Shown: piece by piece, positions 44,952 through 54,271 of the stretch
Numbering within the stretch: position 1 is the first letter of the stretch
How the letters are laid out: every line of letters starts with the position of its first letter
Origin: Streptomyces sp. NBC_01445
Lineage (GTDB): Bacteria; Actinomycetota; Actinomycetes; Streptomycetales; Streptomycetaceae
DNA: 64,000 nt
Direction of reading: 5' to 3'
Assembly: GCF_035918235.1 (NCBI RefSeq)
Contig: NZ_CP109485.1
Location: 992,001 to 1,056,000 of the forward strand
Notes under the pieces: model-generated
Told to the model about the DNA's origin: nothing
What the model saw: only the letters and a program-made list of their open reading frames with translations
Database searches by the model: none
Translations under genes and position numbers: made by a program

Positions 44952-45734
44952 TCAGCGGCCGTTGAAGACGCCGGGGCGCTTCTCCTGGAAGGCAGCGAAC
45001 GCCTCCGCCGAGTCCTCGGTCGAGGTGATCACGGCCATGTGCGACGAGATCAGGTCGAGCGCGGTGCGCAGGTCGTGCCGGGCGCCCTGGCGGACGGCGC
45101 GCTTGATGGTGCGGATCGCGACCGGCGGGCGCTCGGCGAGCCTGGCTGCGTACGCGTACACCGCGTCCATCAGGTCCTCGTCCTCGTGCACCTCGTCGAC
45201 CAGCCCGATGCGCAGCGCCTCGTCGGCGCCGACGAAGTCGCCGGTCCACAGCATCCGTAGGGCGGTGGAGGTGCCGACGGCGCGGGGCAGCAGCCAGCAG
45301 CCGCCGTCGCCGGGGACAAGACCGACCTTGATGTAGCCCTCGGAGAAGCGCGCGCCGCGCCCCGCGAAGCGCAGGTCGCACAGGAGCGCCATGTCCATTC
45401 CGGCGCCCACGGCAGGCCCTGCGACGGCGGCGATCACGGGCTTGTCGACGTCCTCCAGTGCGAGGGCGACGCGATGCACGTTCTGGGTGAGCAGTTCCTT
45501 CTCCCCCAGCGGCGGCCGCTCCTCGCCCTTGAAAGCCGAGAGGTCGACGCCGGAGCAGAAGGAGCCACCGGCGCCGGTGAGGACGATGACGCGCACCTCG
45601 GGGTCACGCTGGGCCTCGGTCAGGGCGTCGGCCCAGGCGTGCACCATGTCGATGGTGAAGGCGTTCTTGCGCTCGGGGCGGTTGAGCAGGATGGTCGCGA
45701 TCCCGTCGCGGACCGTGTACTCGAGATCGGCCAT
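44952..45734 (-). CDS. Enoyl-CoA hydratase/isomerase (crotonase family)
   Basis: 260 residues from ATG 45734 with GAAAGGGA upstream. Motifs are LLNRPERKNAFTIDMV, the oxyanion-hole segment GGSFCSGVDLSAFKG, AVAGPAVGAGMDMALLCDLRFAG and FSEGYIKVGLVPGDGGCWLLP. The KVGLVPGDGG segment is typical of hydratases of side-chain or aromatic degradation operons. Sequence differs clearly from the crotonase at 38189, suggesting a different chain-length or branched substrate. It sits between the ligase and the dehydrogenase pair in the same operon. Confidence 0.9.
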   Translation of the reverse strand: MADLEYTVRDGIATILLNRPERKNAFTIDMVHAWADALTEAQRDPEVRVIVLTGAGGSFCSGVDLSAFKGEERPPLGEKELLTQNVHRVALALEDVDKPVIAAVAGPAVGAGMDMALLCDLRFAGRGARFSEGYIKVGLVPGDGGCWLLPRAVGTSTALRMLWTGDFVGADEALRIGLVDEVHEDEDLMDAVYAYAARLAERPPVAIRTIKRAVRQGARHDLRTALDLISSHMAVITSTEDSAEAFAAFQEKRPGVFNGR

Positions 45735-45762
45735 CGCCGTCCCTTTCTTCAGTGGATGTTCC

Positions 45763-47304
45763 CTACTTGAGGCCGGCCCGCAGCTCACGCTTGAGGACCT
45801 TGCCGTTGGGGTTGCGGGGCAGCACCTCGACGAAGTGCACGCGGTGGGGCTTCTTGTACGAGGCGATCCGCTTCCGCGTGAAGTCGATGAGTTCCTGTTC
45901 ACCGGGGGCGTCGGTACCGCGGCGCAGGACGACGACGGCGGTGACGGCCTCGCCCCACGTCTCGTGCGGGACACCGACGACCGCGACCTCGGAGACGGCG
46001 GGATGTTCCGCGAGGACGGACTCGACCTCGGCCGGGTACACGTTCTCGCCACCGCTGACGATCATGTCCTTGATCCGGTCGGTGAGGAACAGGTAACCGT
46101 CGTCGTCGAGGTAGCCGCCGTCGCCGGTGCACAGCAGGCCGTCGGCGTCGTACAGCGCCTCGGTCTCCTCGGGGCGTTTCCAGTACCCGGGGGTGTTGTG
46201 GCGGGAGCGGATGCGGATCTCGCCGGCGGTGCCTGCCGGGACGGGCTTCCCGGTCGCGGTGTCGGCGATGACGACGCCGACGCCGCGCCGCGGCCTCCCC
46301 ACCGACTGGAGCAGGTGCCGCTTCGGCCCGTCGGCCTCGTGGTCCTCGGGCGGCAGCTGGGTCACCGTGCCGCCGCCCTCGGTCAGCCCGTACTTGCCCA
46401 TGAAGTGGCAGGCGAAGAGTGTCATCGAGCGGCGCAGGAGCGCGGGGGTGATGGGGGCGGAGCCGTAGGTGATGAGGGTGAGGCGGGAGAAGTCGCGCCG
46501 CTCGATCCCGGGGAGCTCGGTGAGCATGTGGAGCACCGAGGGAACGAGGAAGGCGTGGGTGACGCCCTCACTCTCGATGCTCTCGGCCGCCGCGTCCGGC
46601 GTGAATTCGGGGAACATCAGGCTGTTGGCGCCGGCGGTGAGGGCCACACGCAGCCAGCCGAGGCCGCCGATGTGGAACATCGGCAGGGCGTTGAGCGCCA
46701 CCGACCCGGCCTCCCAGAGGTACTCCTCCAGCTCGGTCGCGTCGGCGTAGAAGTTACCGTGGGTGAGCAGGACGCCCTTGGGCAGGCCGGTGGTGCCGGA
46801 GGTGTAGATCTGCAGGAACACCTCGTCCGCCTCGGCGGCGGTGCCGCGGCCCGGGTCGTCGTCGGGGTGGGCGGCGAGCCAGGTCTCGTAGGCGGGTACC
46901 TCCGAGTCGTCCGACGGTCCGATGACGACGAGCCGCAGGCAGGGGAGAGCCGCGCGGACGGCATCGGCCGCGGCCCGGAACTCTGGCTCGACGAGCAGGA
47001 CGCGCAGCTCGGCGTCGCGGGCGACGTCGGTCAACTCGGGTGTGGCGAGGCGCCAGTTGAGCGGCACGTTGACCAGGCCGGCCTTGGCGGCACCGACCAG
47101 GATCTCGCCCGCTTCATTGCGGGTGCGGGCAAGGAAGCCGATCCGGGACCCGGCGTCGGCGTCGGCGAGGAGGGCCCTCGCGATCCGGTTGCTGCGGGTG
47201 TCCAGTTCGGCGTAGGAGACGGTGCTGCCCGCGCACGTGAGCGCGGCGGAGGTGCCGCGCTCACGTGCGTGCAGGCGGATGGCGTCGGGCAGATGCAGGC
47301 CCAT
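45763..47304 (-). CDS. Long-chain-type acyl-CoA ligase (AMP-dependent)
   Basis: 513 residues. It shows the ANL motifs IYTSGTTGLPKGVLLTHGN, FHIGGLGWLRVAL, YGLTEGGGTV, YDADGLLCTGDGGYLDDDGYL, DMIVSGGENVYPAEVE and the catalytic Lys in LPRNPNGKVLKRELR. This is a FadD-like enzyme that activates a free acid as acyl-CoA. It is a distinct lineage from the ligase at 39075, so the island has two activation enzymes, each inside its own operon. Confidence 0.91.
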   Translation of the reverse strand: MGLHLPDAIRLHARERGTSAALTCAGSTVSYAELDTRSNRIARALLADADAGSRIGFLARTRNEAGEILVGAAKAGLVNVPLNWRLATPELTDVARDAELRVLLVEPEFRAAADAVRAALPCLRLVVIGPSDDSEVPAYETWLAAHPDDDPGRGTAAEADEVFLQIYTSGTTGLPKGVLLTHGNFYADATELEEYLWEAGSVALNALPMFHIGGLGWLRVALTAGANSLMFPEFTPDAAAESIESEGVTHAFLVPSVLHMLTELPGIERRDFSRLTLITYGSAPITPALLRRSMTLFACHFMGKYGLTEGGGTVTQLPPEDHEADGPKRHLLQSVGRPRRGVGVVIADTATGKPVPAGTAGEIRIRSRHNTPGYWKRPEETEALYDADGLLCTGDGGYLDDDGYLFLTDRIKDMIVSGGENVYPAEVESVLAEHPAVSEVAVVGVPHETWGEAVTAVVVLRRGTDAPGEQELIDFTRKRIASYKKPHRVHFVEVLPRNPNGKVLKRELRAGLK

Positions 47305-47337
47305 GAAGGAGTCCCTCGATCATCTTGGGGTGGTGCG

Positions 47338-48105
47338 TCAGCCCTTGGGGCCGCCGGCGACGTACAGGATCTGGCCGGAGACGAAGCCCGCCTCCTCGCG
47401 TACGAAGAAGGAGACCGCCTGGGCGATGTCCTCGGGGCGTCCGCCCCTGCGGACCGGAATGGTCTTGGCATACCGGTCGGTGAACTCCTCGAAGGTGATG
47501 CCCATGCGCTGCGCGGTCGCCTCGGTCATCTCCGTGGCGATGAAGCCCGGGGCGACGCAGTTGGCCGTGACGCCGAACGGGCCGAGCTCGATGGCCAGGG
47601 TCTTGGTGAGCGCCTGCAGGCCGGCCTTGGCCGAGGAGTAGTTGGACTGGCCGCGGTTGCCGAGCGCGGCTGCGGAGGACATGTTGACGATCCGCCCCCA
47701 CTTCGCGTCGACCATGTGCGCCTGACAGGCCTTGGCCATCAGGAACGCGCCGCGCAGGTGGACGCCGATGACGGAGTCGAAGTCCTGCGGGGTCATCCTG
47801 AAGATGAGGTTGTCGCGGATGATGCCGGCGTTGTTCACCAGCACGGCGGGGGCGCCGAGTTCGGCGGCGACCCTGGCGACACCGGCCTCGACCTGCTCGG
47901 GGTCCGAGACGTCGCAGCCGACGGACAGGGCGCGTCCGCCCTCCTTCTCGATTTCTTCGACTGTACGGGCGCAGGCGGCCTCGTCCAGGTCGAACACGGC
48001 GACGGCGAAACCGTCGCGCGCCAGTCGTGCGGCGGTCGCCGCACCGATGCCCCGGGCGGCGCCGGTGACGACGGCCACCTTCTGGGCGGAGCTGTTTGCG
48101 GACAC
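47338..48105 (-). CDS. Short-chain dehydrogenase/reductase (FabG-like 3-hydroxyacyl dehydrogenase)
   Basis: 255 residues from GTG 48105 with GGGAG upstream. The cofactor motif is TGAARGIGAATA, then VNNAGI, catalytic Ser in NMSSAAALGN and the Y-x-x-x-K in NYSSAKAGL, ending FVSGQILYVAGGPKG. It should oxidise or reduce 3-hydroxyacyl-CoA. The Asp after the second strand (VFDLDEA) suggests NAD preference. It lies between the ligase and the second SDR. Confidence 0.88.
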   Translation of the reverse strand: MSANSSAQKVAVVTGAARGIGAATAARLARDGFAVAVFDLDEAACARTVEEIEKEGGRALSVGCDVSDPEQVEAGVARVAAELGAPAVLVNNAGIIRDNLIFRMTPQDFDSVIGVHLRGAFLMAKACQAHMVDAKWGRIVNMSSAAALGNRGQSNYSSAKAGLQALTKTLAIELGPFGVTANCVAPGFIATEMTEATAQRMGITFEEFTDRYAKTIPVRRGGRPEDIAQAVSFFVREEAGFVSGQILYVAGGPKG

Positions 48106-48140
48106 GGGAAACTCCCTGGTCAAGAGCGGGTGGGGACGGT

Positions 48141-48905
48141 CTACTTCGGAGCCATGCGGATGGCGCCGTCGAGCCGGATCGTCTCGCCGTTGAGCATGGG
48201 GTTCTCGATGATGGACGTGGCCAGATGCGCGTACTCGTCCGGGTTTCCGAGGCGCGAGGGGTGCGGCACCTGGGCGCCGAGGGCGTCGAGGAACTCCTGC
48301 GGCTTCTTGTTCAGGAGCGGGGTGGAGAAGAGGCCGGGGGCGATCGTCATCACGCGGATCTTGGCGGCGGCCAGGTCGCGGGCGATCGGCAGCGTCATGC
48401 CGACGATGCCGCCCTTGGACGCGGAGTAGGCGCACTGCCCGATCTGGCCCTCGAAGGCAGCGGCGGACGCGGTGTTGATGATGACGCCGCGCTCCCCGTC
48501 GACCTCCTCGGTGCTGGCCATCTCGGCGGCGGCGAGGCGCAGCACGTTGAAGGTGCCGATGAGGTTGACGCCGACGACGAACTCGAAGTCCTCCAGGGCG
48601 TACGGCGTTCCGTCGCGCTTGACGGTGCGTCCGCCCTTGCCGAGGCCGGCGCAGTTGACCGTGATGCGCAGCGGGGCCTGCGCCGCCGCGGTGGCCACGG
48701 CGCGGGCGGCGTCGTCGGTGCTGCGGACGTCACCGGCGACGAAGTGCGCGCGTTCGCCGAGCTCCTTCGCGACGTGTTCGCCGTTGGAGGTGGGCAGGTC
48801 GAGCAGGACTACGTGGGCGCCCTGGCCGACCAGGCGCTTGGCGGTGGCGAGGCCGAGGCCCGACGCGCCACCGGTGATGACGGCGGAGACTCCGTTGATC
48901 TGCAT
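48141..48905 (-). CDS. SDR-family 3-hydroxyacyl-CoA dehydrogenase (HSD10-like)
   Basis: 254 residues. The N-terminus [22 protein letters not shown] has the GxxxGxG motif, VLLDLPTS (Asp for NAD), [21 protein letters not shown] with the catalytic Ser, and [19 protein letters not shown] with Tyr and Lys. The end [33 protein letters not shown] is typical of the type II 3-hydroxyacyl-CoA dehydrogenase (HSD17B10) group, which acts on branched and steroid-like acyl-CoAs. It follows the acyl-CoA dehydrogenase gene by 68 bases. Confidence 0.9.
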   Translation of the reverse strand: MQINGVSAVITGGASGLGLATAKRLVGQGAHVVLLDLPTSNGEHVAKELGERAHFVAGDVRSTDDAARAVATAAAQAPLRITVNCAGLGKGGRTVKRDGTPYALEDFEFVVGVNLIGTFNVLRLAAAEMASTEEVDGERGVIINTASAAAFEGQIGQCAYSASKGGIVGMTLPIARDLAAAKIRVMTIAPGLFSTPLLNKKPQEFLDALGAQVPHPSRLGNPDEYAHLATSIIENPMLNGETIRLDGAIRMAPK

Positions 48906-48943
48906 GGTGTGGGTTCCGTTCCTGGATGGGGTGCCGAGGTGCT

Positions 48944-48973
48944 CGGCGGGTCAAAGGCCGATGGACCGGCGGG

Positions 48974-48989
<16 letters not shown>
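48944..48989. repeat. Tandem 23-bp imperfect duplication at the end of an acyl-CoA dehydrogenase gene
   Basis: Unit 1 (48944-48966) and unit 2 (48967-48989) differ at two positions. Unit 2 contains the last codons and stop of the dehydrogenase gene at 48974. Unit 1 is a copy that again reads Ser-Ile-Gly-Leu-stop on the minus strand. It looks like a small slippage or duplication event downstream of the stop codon. Confidence 0.75.
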
Positions 48990-50131
<1,142 letters not shown>

Positions 50132-50153
50132 GACGGCCTCTCTCTTGATCGTG

Positions 50154-50171
50154 GGTTAGCCGTTTTTCACT
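50154..50171. promoter_or_regulatory. TetR-type operator C: GGTTA-N8-TCACT
   Basis: GGTTA GCCGTTTT TCACT lies 23 bases upstream of the acyl-CoA dehydrogenase ATG at 50131. Read on the other strand it is AGTGA-N8-TAACC, with half-sites identical to copy F in front of the MFS gene. Confidence 0.65.
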
Positions 50172-50232
50172 TTCACGCTCGTTTCCGCAGCTGTCAAGGC
50201 GTTCAGGACGCGAGAAACATCCTGGACATCGA

Positions 50233-50250
50233 GGTTAGCTTGGAATAACT
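50233..50250. promoter_or_regulatory. TetR-type operator D: GGTTA-N8-TAACT
   Basis: GGTTA GCTTGGAA TAACT lies 58 bases upstream of the thiolase ATG at 50309. Copies C and D thus serve the two divergent transcription units of this 177-base promoter region. Confidence 0.65.
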
Positions 50251-50308
50251 TGTTGGTCAGTCGCGCCCGTCCGCGACCGCGCCCTTCCCCCTCTTCCAGG
50301 AGCAGCCC

Positions 50309-51484
50309 ATGCGTGACGCAGTGATCGTCGATGCCGTGCGGACCCCGGTCGGCAAGCGCGGCGGTTCCCTCGCCGGCATCCACGCCGTCGATCTGTCCGC
50401 CCACGCCCTGACGGCTCTGGCCGAGCGCACCGGCCTCGACCCCGCCACCGTCGACGACATCGTGTGGGGCACCGTCTCCCAGGTCGGCGAGCAGGCCGGC
50501 GTCGTCGGCAGGTTCGCAGCACTCGCCGCGGGCTGGCCCGAGTCCGTGCCCGGTGTCTCCGTCTCCCGCGCCTGCGGCTCCTCCCAGCAGTCCGTGCACT
50601 TCGCCGCGGGCCTGGTCACCGCCGGTCAGTACGACATCGCCGTCGCCGGTGGCGTCGAGTCGATGAGCCGGGTGCCGATGGGCTCGGCCCGCAGCGTCCC
50701 GGAGGCCGGCAAGGCGTACGGCCCGCTGGTCCTCAACCGCTACTTCCCGGACGGCGACGGCGAGTTCGACCAGGGCGTCGGCGCCGAACTGATCGCCGAG
50801 CAGTACGGCTTCAGCCGCGCCCAGCTCGACCAGCACGCCCTGGACTCGCACGAGCGCGCCGCCCGCGCCATCGACGAGGGCCGCTTCACCGGACAGATCA
50901 CGCCCGTCACAGTCACCGCCGAAGACGGCACCACGCGCGTATTCGACACCGACGAGGGCGTCCGGCGCGGCTCGACCCTGGAGAAGCTCGCGAGCCTCAA
51001 GACGCCGTTCAAGGCAGACGGTGTGGTCAGCGCGGGCAACTCGTCCCAGATCTCGGACGGCGCCGCCGCGCTGCTCATCACCACGAGCGAGATCGCGCGG
51101 CAGAACGGCTGGACCCCGATCGCCCGCGTGCACACCGCGGTGCTCGCCGGCGCCGACCCTGTCACCATGGCCCTCGGCCCCGCACCTGCCACCGCCAAGG
51201 CTCTCAAGCGCTCCGGCCTCTCCATCGGCGACATCGGCGCGTTCGAGATCAACGAGGCGTTCGCCCCGGTCACCCTGGCCTGGCTCAAGGAGACCGGCGC
51301 CGACTACTCGCTGATGAACCCGCTCGGCGGCGCCATGGCCATCGGCCACCCGCTCGGCGGCTCCGGTGCCCGTCTGATGACGACGCTGGTCCACCACATG
51401 CGTGACAACAACATCCGCTACGGCCTCCAGGCGATGTGCGAGGCGGGCGGCATGGCCAACGCGACGATTCTCGAACTGCTCTGA
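50309..51484 (+). CDS. Thiolase (acetyl-CoA C-acyltransferase)
   Basis: 391 residues with CAGGAGC before the ATG. Active-site Cys is in VSRACGSSQQ (near residue 90), with FEINEAFAPVTLAW, MAIGHPLGGSGARLM (His) and AMCEAGGMANATILELL (second Cys). Long stretches are identical to the thiolase at 36051, especially the C-terminal third, so the two are in-cluster paralogues with different N-terminal substrate-loop residues. It is transcribed alone and closed by a strong bidirectional terminator. Confidence 0.93.
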   Translation: MRDAVIVDAVRTPVGKRGGSLAGIHAVDLSAHALTALAERTGLDPATVDDIVWGTVSQVGEQAGVVGRFAALAAGWPESVPGVSVSRACGSSQQSVHFAAGLVTAGQYDIAVAGGVESMSRVPMGSARSVPEAGKAYGPLVLNRYFPDGDGEFDQGVGAELIAEQYGFSRAQLDQHALDSHERAARAIDEGRFTGQITPVTVTAEDGTTRVFDTDEGVRRGSTLEKLASLKTPFKADGVVSAGNSSQISDGAAALLITTSEIARQNGWTPIARVHTAVLAGADPVTMALGPAPATAKALKRSGLSIGDIGAFEINEAFAPVTLAWLKETGADYSLMNPLGGAMAIGHPLGGSGARLMTTLVHHMRDNNIRYGLQAMCEAGGMANATILELL

Positions 51485-51507
51485 TACATCCGGAAGTTCA
51501 CACCAAA

Positions 51508-51551
51508 GCAGAAAGGGGAGGGCCGCCCGCCGGCGGCCCTCCCCTTTCTGC
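51508..51551. terminator. Strong bidirectional hairpin terminator
   Basis: A perfect 20-bp stem (51508-51527 with 51532-51551) with a 4-base loop lies between the convergent thiolase and CaiB-like genes. Its AAAGGGG/CCCCTTT part provides a T-rich flank on both strands. Confidence 0.92.
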
Positions 51552-51555
51552 TGCG

Positions 51556-52731
51556 TCAGCCCTTCGGAGCGAGAGCGTCGATCGCGGGCACGTCCAGGCC
51601 GACCTCTTCCAGGACCTCGCGGGTGTGCGCGCCGACCATCGGCGCGGGGCTGGGGGTCGCGGCCGGAGTCCCTTGAAAACGAGGGGCGGGCGCCGGCTGG
51701 AGCAGACCGTTGTCGGTGTAGTACGTGCCGCGGGCCACGTTGTGCGGATGTGTGGCGGCCTCGGTCAGCCCGTACACCGGCGTGACGCAGGACTGTGTGC
51801 CGTCGAAGACCTTGGTCCACTCCTCGCGGGTGCGCCCTGCGAAGATCTCGGTGAGCCGCTCCCCCATCGCAGGCCAGGCCGCCCGGTTGTGCTGCTCGGC
51901 GAACAGCGGGTCGTCGCCGAGGCCCAGGACGTCACGGAGCACCGCGTAGAACTGCGGCTCGACGCTGCCGACAGCCATGAAGCCGCCGTCGGAGGTGCGG
52001 TAGGTGCGGTAGAAGGGGGCGCCCCCGTCGAAGAGGTTGACGCCACGCGCGTCCTCCCACCGGTCGACTGCCAACAGACCGTGGATGAGGGAGAGTTGTA
52101 CGGCGGTGCCGTCGGTCATGGCGGCGTCGACGACCTGGCCCTTGCCGGTGCGGGCCGCGCTGACCAGGGCGGTGGTGATGCCCAGCGCGAGCAGCATGCC
52201 GCCTCCGCCCATGTCGCCGAAGAGATTCAGCGGGACGGGCGGGTTCTCGTCGGCGGCGCCGAGCGCGCCCAACGCACCTGCCACGGCGATGTAGTTGATG
52301 TCGTGACCGGGAGCCTGGGCCAGCGGCCCGTCCTGACCCCAGCCGGTCATCCGGCCGTAGACCAGTTGGGGATTACGGGCCAGGCACGCCTCCGGGCCGA
52401 GGCCCAGGCGTTCGGCGACACCGGGGCGGAAGCCTTCGATGAGCGCGTCGGCGCTGTCGACGACGGCGAGGACGGCCTCGACGCCCGCCGGGTCCTTGAG
52501 GTCGAGGGCGACCGAGCGGCGGCCCCGGTGCAGGATCGGGTGCTTGGAGGCGGTTCCGGCTTCGGCGGGGCGGTCGACGCGGATGACTTCGGCGCCCTGG
52601 TCGGCGAGGAGCATGCCGGCGAAGGGCCCCGGGCCGATGCCGCCGAGCTCGACGACGCGGATGCCGGCCAGCGGTCCTGCGGAGGGTGAGGTGGAGGGGG
52701 TGGAAGTGGCGGCGGTGGGTGCAGTGCTCAC
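51556..52731 (-). CDS. CaiB/BaiF-family CoA-transferase or alpha-methylacyl-CoA racemase
   Basis: 391 residues from GTG 52731; the ribosome site is weak. After a Thr/Ser/Pro-rich tail of about 20 residues comes GIRVVELGGIGPGPFAGMLLADQGAEVIRVDR, then HRGRRSVALDLKDPAG, YGRMTGWGQDGPLAQAPGHDINYIAVAGAL and FGDMGGGGMLLALGI. The GHDINYIA segment with its Asp is typical of alpha-methylacyl-CoA racemase (AMACR/MCR), which epimerises 2-methylacyl-CoAs before beta-oxidation. That would fit methyl-branched substrates. A CoA-transferase role cannot be excluded from sequence. Confidence 0.87.
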   Translation of the reverse strand: MSTAPTAATSTPSTSPSAGPLAGIRVVELGGIGPGPFAGMLLADQGAEVIRVDRPAEAGTASKHPILHRGRRSVALDLKDPAGVEAVLAVVDSADALIEGFRPGVAERLGLGPEACLARNPQLVYGRMTGWGQDGPLAQAPGHDINYIAVAGALGALGAADENPPVPLNLFGDMGGGGMLLALGITTALVSAARTGKGQVVDAAMTDGTAVQLSLIHGLLAVDRWEDARGVNLFDGGAPFYRTYRTSDGGFMAVGSVEPQFYAVLRDVLGLGDDPLFAEQHNRAAWPAMGERLTEIFAGRTREEWTKVFDGTQSCVTPVYGLTEAATHPHNVARGTYYTDNGLLQPAPAPRFQGTPAATPSPAPMVGAHTREVLEEVGLDVPAIDALAPKG

Positions 52732-52805
52732 GGAAGGGCGGCTCTCTCGGGCGGCGGGAAAGGGAACGCGGGCGGAGGGCTTCGGGAAGGGCGGAAATGG
52801 GGAAC

Positions 52806-52837
52806 GGCCGCCCTGCCGTGGGTGGGGCAGGGCGGCC
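52806..52837 (-). terminator. Hairpin between acyl-CoA dehydrogenase and CaiB-like genes
   Basis: A perfect 12-bp stem (52806-52817 with 52826-52837) and 8-base loop lie about 60 bases past the stop of the dehydrogenase gene. It may end or attenuate that transcript ahead of the CaiB-like gene. Confidence 0.65.
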
Positions 52838-52898
52838 GGAGTGCGCCCGGGCCGGCCCGCCGGGGGTGATCGGGCGGCCCGGGCACGTCGGGGCGGAC

Positions 52899-54056
52899 CT
52901 ACAGACCCAGGTCCTTCGCGATGATCGTCTTCATGACCTCGCTGGTGCCGCCGTAGATGCGGGAGACACGGGTGTCGGCGTACAGACGGGCGATGGGGTA
53001 TTTGAGCATGTAGCCGTAACCGCCGTGCAGCTGCAGGCACTTGTCGATGACGCGCGCGGCGACCTCGGTGCAGAACAGCTTGATCTTGGCGGCGTCGGCG
53101 GGCGACAGCTCGTGCCGGTCGTCGAGTTCGATGCCCTTGTCGACCATGGCCTGGGCGGCCTCGACCTCGGCGGCGCACTCGGCGAGGACGAACTTGGTGT
53201 TCTGGAAGGCGGCGACCGGCTTGCCGAAGACCTGGCGCTCCTGGACGTACGCCTTGGCGAACTGGATCGCGGCGCTCGCGGTGGCGACACCGCCGACGCC
53301 GATGGAGAGGCGCTCGCGAGCGAGGTTGTTGCCCAGGTAGGAGAAGCCCTTGCCGACCTCGCCGAGGACGTTCTCCACCGGCACCTTGACGTCCGTGAAG
53401 GACAGTTCGGAGGTGTCGGAGGCACGCAGGCCGATCTTGTCCAGCTTGCGGCCGTACGCGAAGCCCTCGCTGTCCGTCGGGACGACGAGCAGTGTCAGGC
53501 CGAAGCGGCGGTCCTCGGCCGTGGGCGGGGAGGTGCGGGCCACGACGACGCACAACTCGGAGTTGAGGGCACCGGTGATGAAGGTCTTCGCGCCGTTGAG
53601 GACGTAGTGGGTGCCGTCGTCGGACAGCTCGGCCCGCGTCCGGATGCCCGCGAGGTCGGAGCCGGTGCCGGGCTCGGTCATCGCGATGCACAGGGTGATC
53701 GCGCCACTGGCGATGCCCGGCAGCCAGCGCTCCTTCTGCTCCTCGTCGGCGATGTTGAGCAGGTACGGCAGGACGATGCCGGTGGTGACGGTGTAGTGCC
53801 CGAAGGAGACCGCGGCTCGCGCACACTCCTCGGTGATCACCGTCTGGTACTTGTAGCTGGTCTCGCCCGGGCCGCCGTACTCCTCGGGGATGCCGAAGCC
53901 CATGACGCCCAACTCGCCGAGCTGGTGGAAGAGTTCACGCGGGACGCGGTTGTCCCTCTCCCACTCCTCGTAGCGCGGGGACACCTCCTTGGCGATGAAG
54001 TCCCGGACGACGGACCGGAACGCCTCGTGGTCCTCGTTGTAGACAGTGCGCTTCAT
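52899..54056 (-). CDS. Acyl-CoA dehydrogenase
   Basis: 385 residues. Motifs: CIAMTEPGTGSDLAG, TFITGALNSELCVVV, NLARERLSIGVGGV, VFGKPVAAFQNTKF, LQLHGGYGYMLKYPIARL and IYGGTSEVMKTIIAKDLGL with the catalytic Glu. It is the third close paralogue of this type in the island (others at 34838 and 48974). A short SDR remnant and operator copy E lie directly upstream, so it was probably the second gene of an operon whose first gene has been lost. Confidence 0.93.
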   Translation of the reverse strand: MKRTVYNEDHEAFRSVVRDFIAKEVSPRYEEWERDNRVPRELFHQLGELGVMGFGIPEEYGGPGETSYKYQTVITEECARAAVSFGHYTVTTGIVLPYLLNIADEEQKERWLPGIASGAITLCIAMTEPGTGSDLAGIRTRAELSDDGTHYVLNGAKTFITGALNSELCVVVARTSPPTAEDRRFGLTLLVVPTDSEGFAYGRKLDKIGLRASDTSELSFTDVKVPVENVLGEVGKGFSYLGNNLARERLSIGVGGVATASAAIQFAKAYVQERQVFGKPVAAFQNTKFVLAECAAEVEAAQAMVDKGIELDDRHELSPADAAKIKLFCTEVAARVIDKCLQLHGGYGYMLKYPIARLYADTRVSRIYGGTSEVMKTIIAKDLGL

Positions 54057-54075
54057 ATCTCGTCACTCCTGGGAT

Positions 54076-54123
54076 TCAGCGGTATCCGCCGTCGGCGGTC
54101 AGGACCTGGGCGCTGATGCGGTT
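54076..54123 (-). pseudogene. C-terminal remnant of a short-chain dehydrogenase/reductase
   Basis: The minus strand encodes NRISAQVLTADGGYR followed by TGA at 54076-54078. This is the standard C-terminal end of an SDR (the (I/V)T(A/G)QxLxxDGG motif). Upstream the frame does not continue as an SDR, and less than 50 bases further is operator copy E, so nearly the whole gene is gone. Its stop lies 20 bases before the dehydrogenase ATG, the spacing expected for an operon partner. Confidence 0.65.
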
Positions 54124-54170
54124 GGACGAACACCTCGTCGCCGACGGTGACTCTCGTTGTCCGGCCAGCA

Positions 54171-54188
54171 AGTTATTACAGATTCACT
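54171..54188. promoter_or_regulatory. TetR-type operator E: AGTTA-N8-TCACT
   Basis: AGTTA TTACAGAT TCACT, the reverse complement of AGTGA-N8-TAACT, lies 115 bases upstream of the dehydrogenase start at 54056 and just upstream of the SDR remnant. The surrounding 54160-54250 is unusually AT-rich for this window, as expected of a promoter. Confidence 0.6.
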
Positions 54189-54271
54189 TTCTTGCTCGTT
54201 TGGCCAGGTGTCAAGCCATCTTTTGTTGAGAGTGATAGTTTTCAATGCATAGCACGGTGTGCGGTCGGCGG

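Noticed and set aside
54124..54165. Possible protein fragment reading VTVGDEVFVQP on the minus strand upstream of the SDR remnant
   Set aside because: Too short and out of frame with the SDR tail; no start site or family could be established.
54205..54245. AGTGATAGTTTTC near the end of the MFS gene as an eighth operator
   Set aside because: The second half-site is missing (AATGC instead of TAACN).
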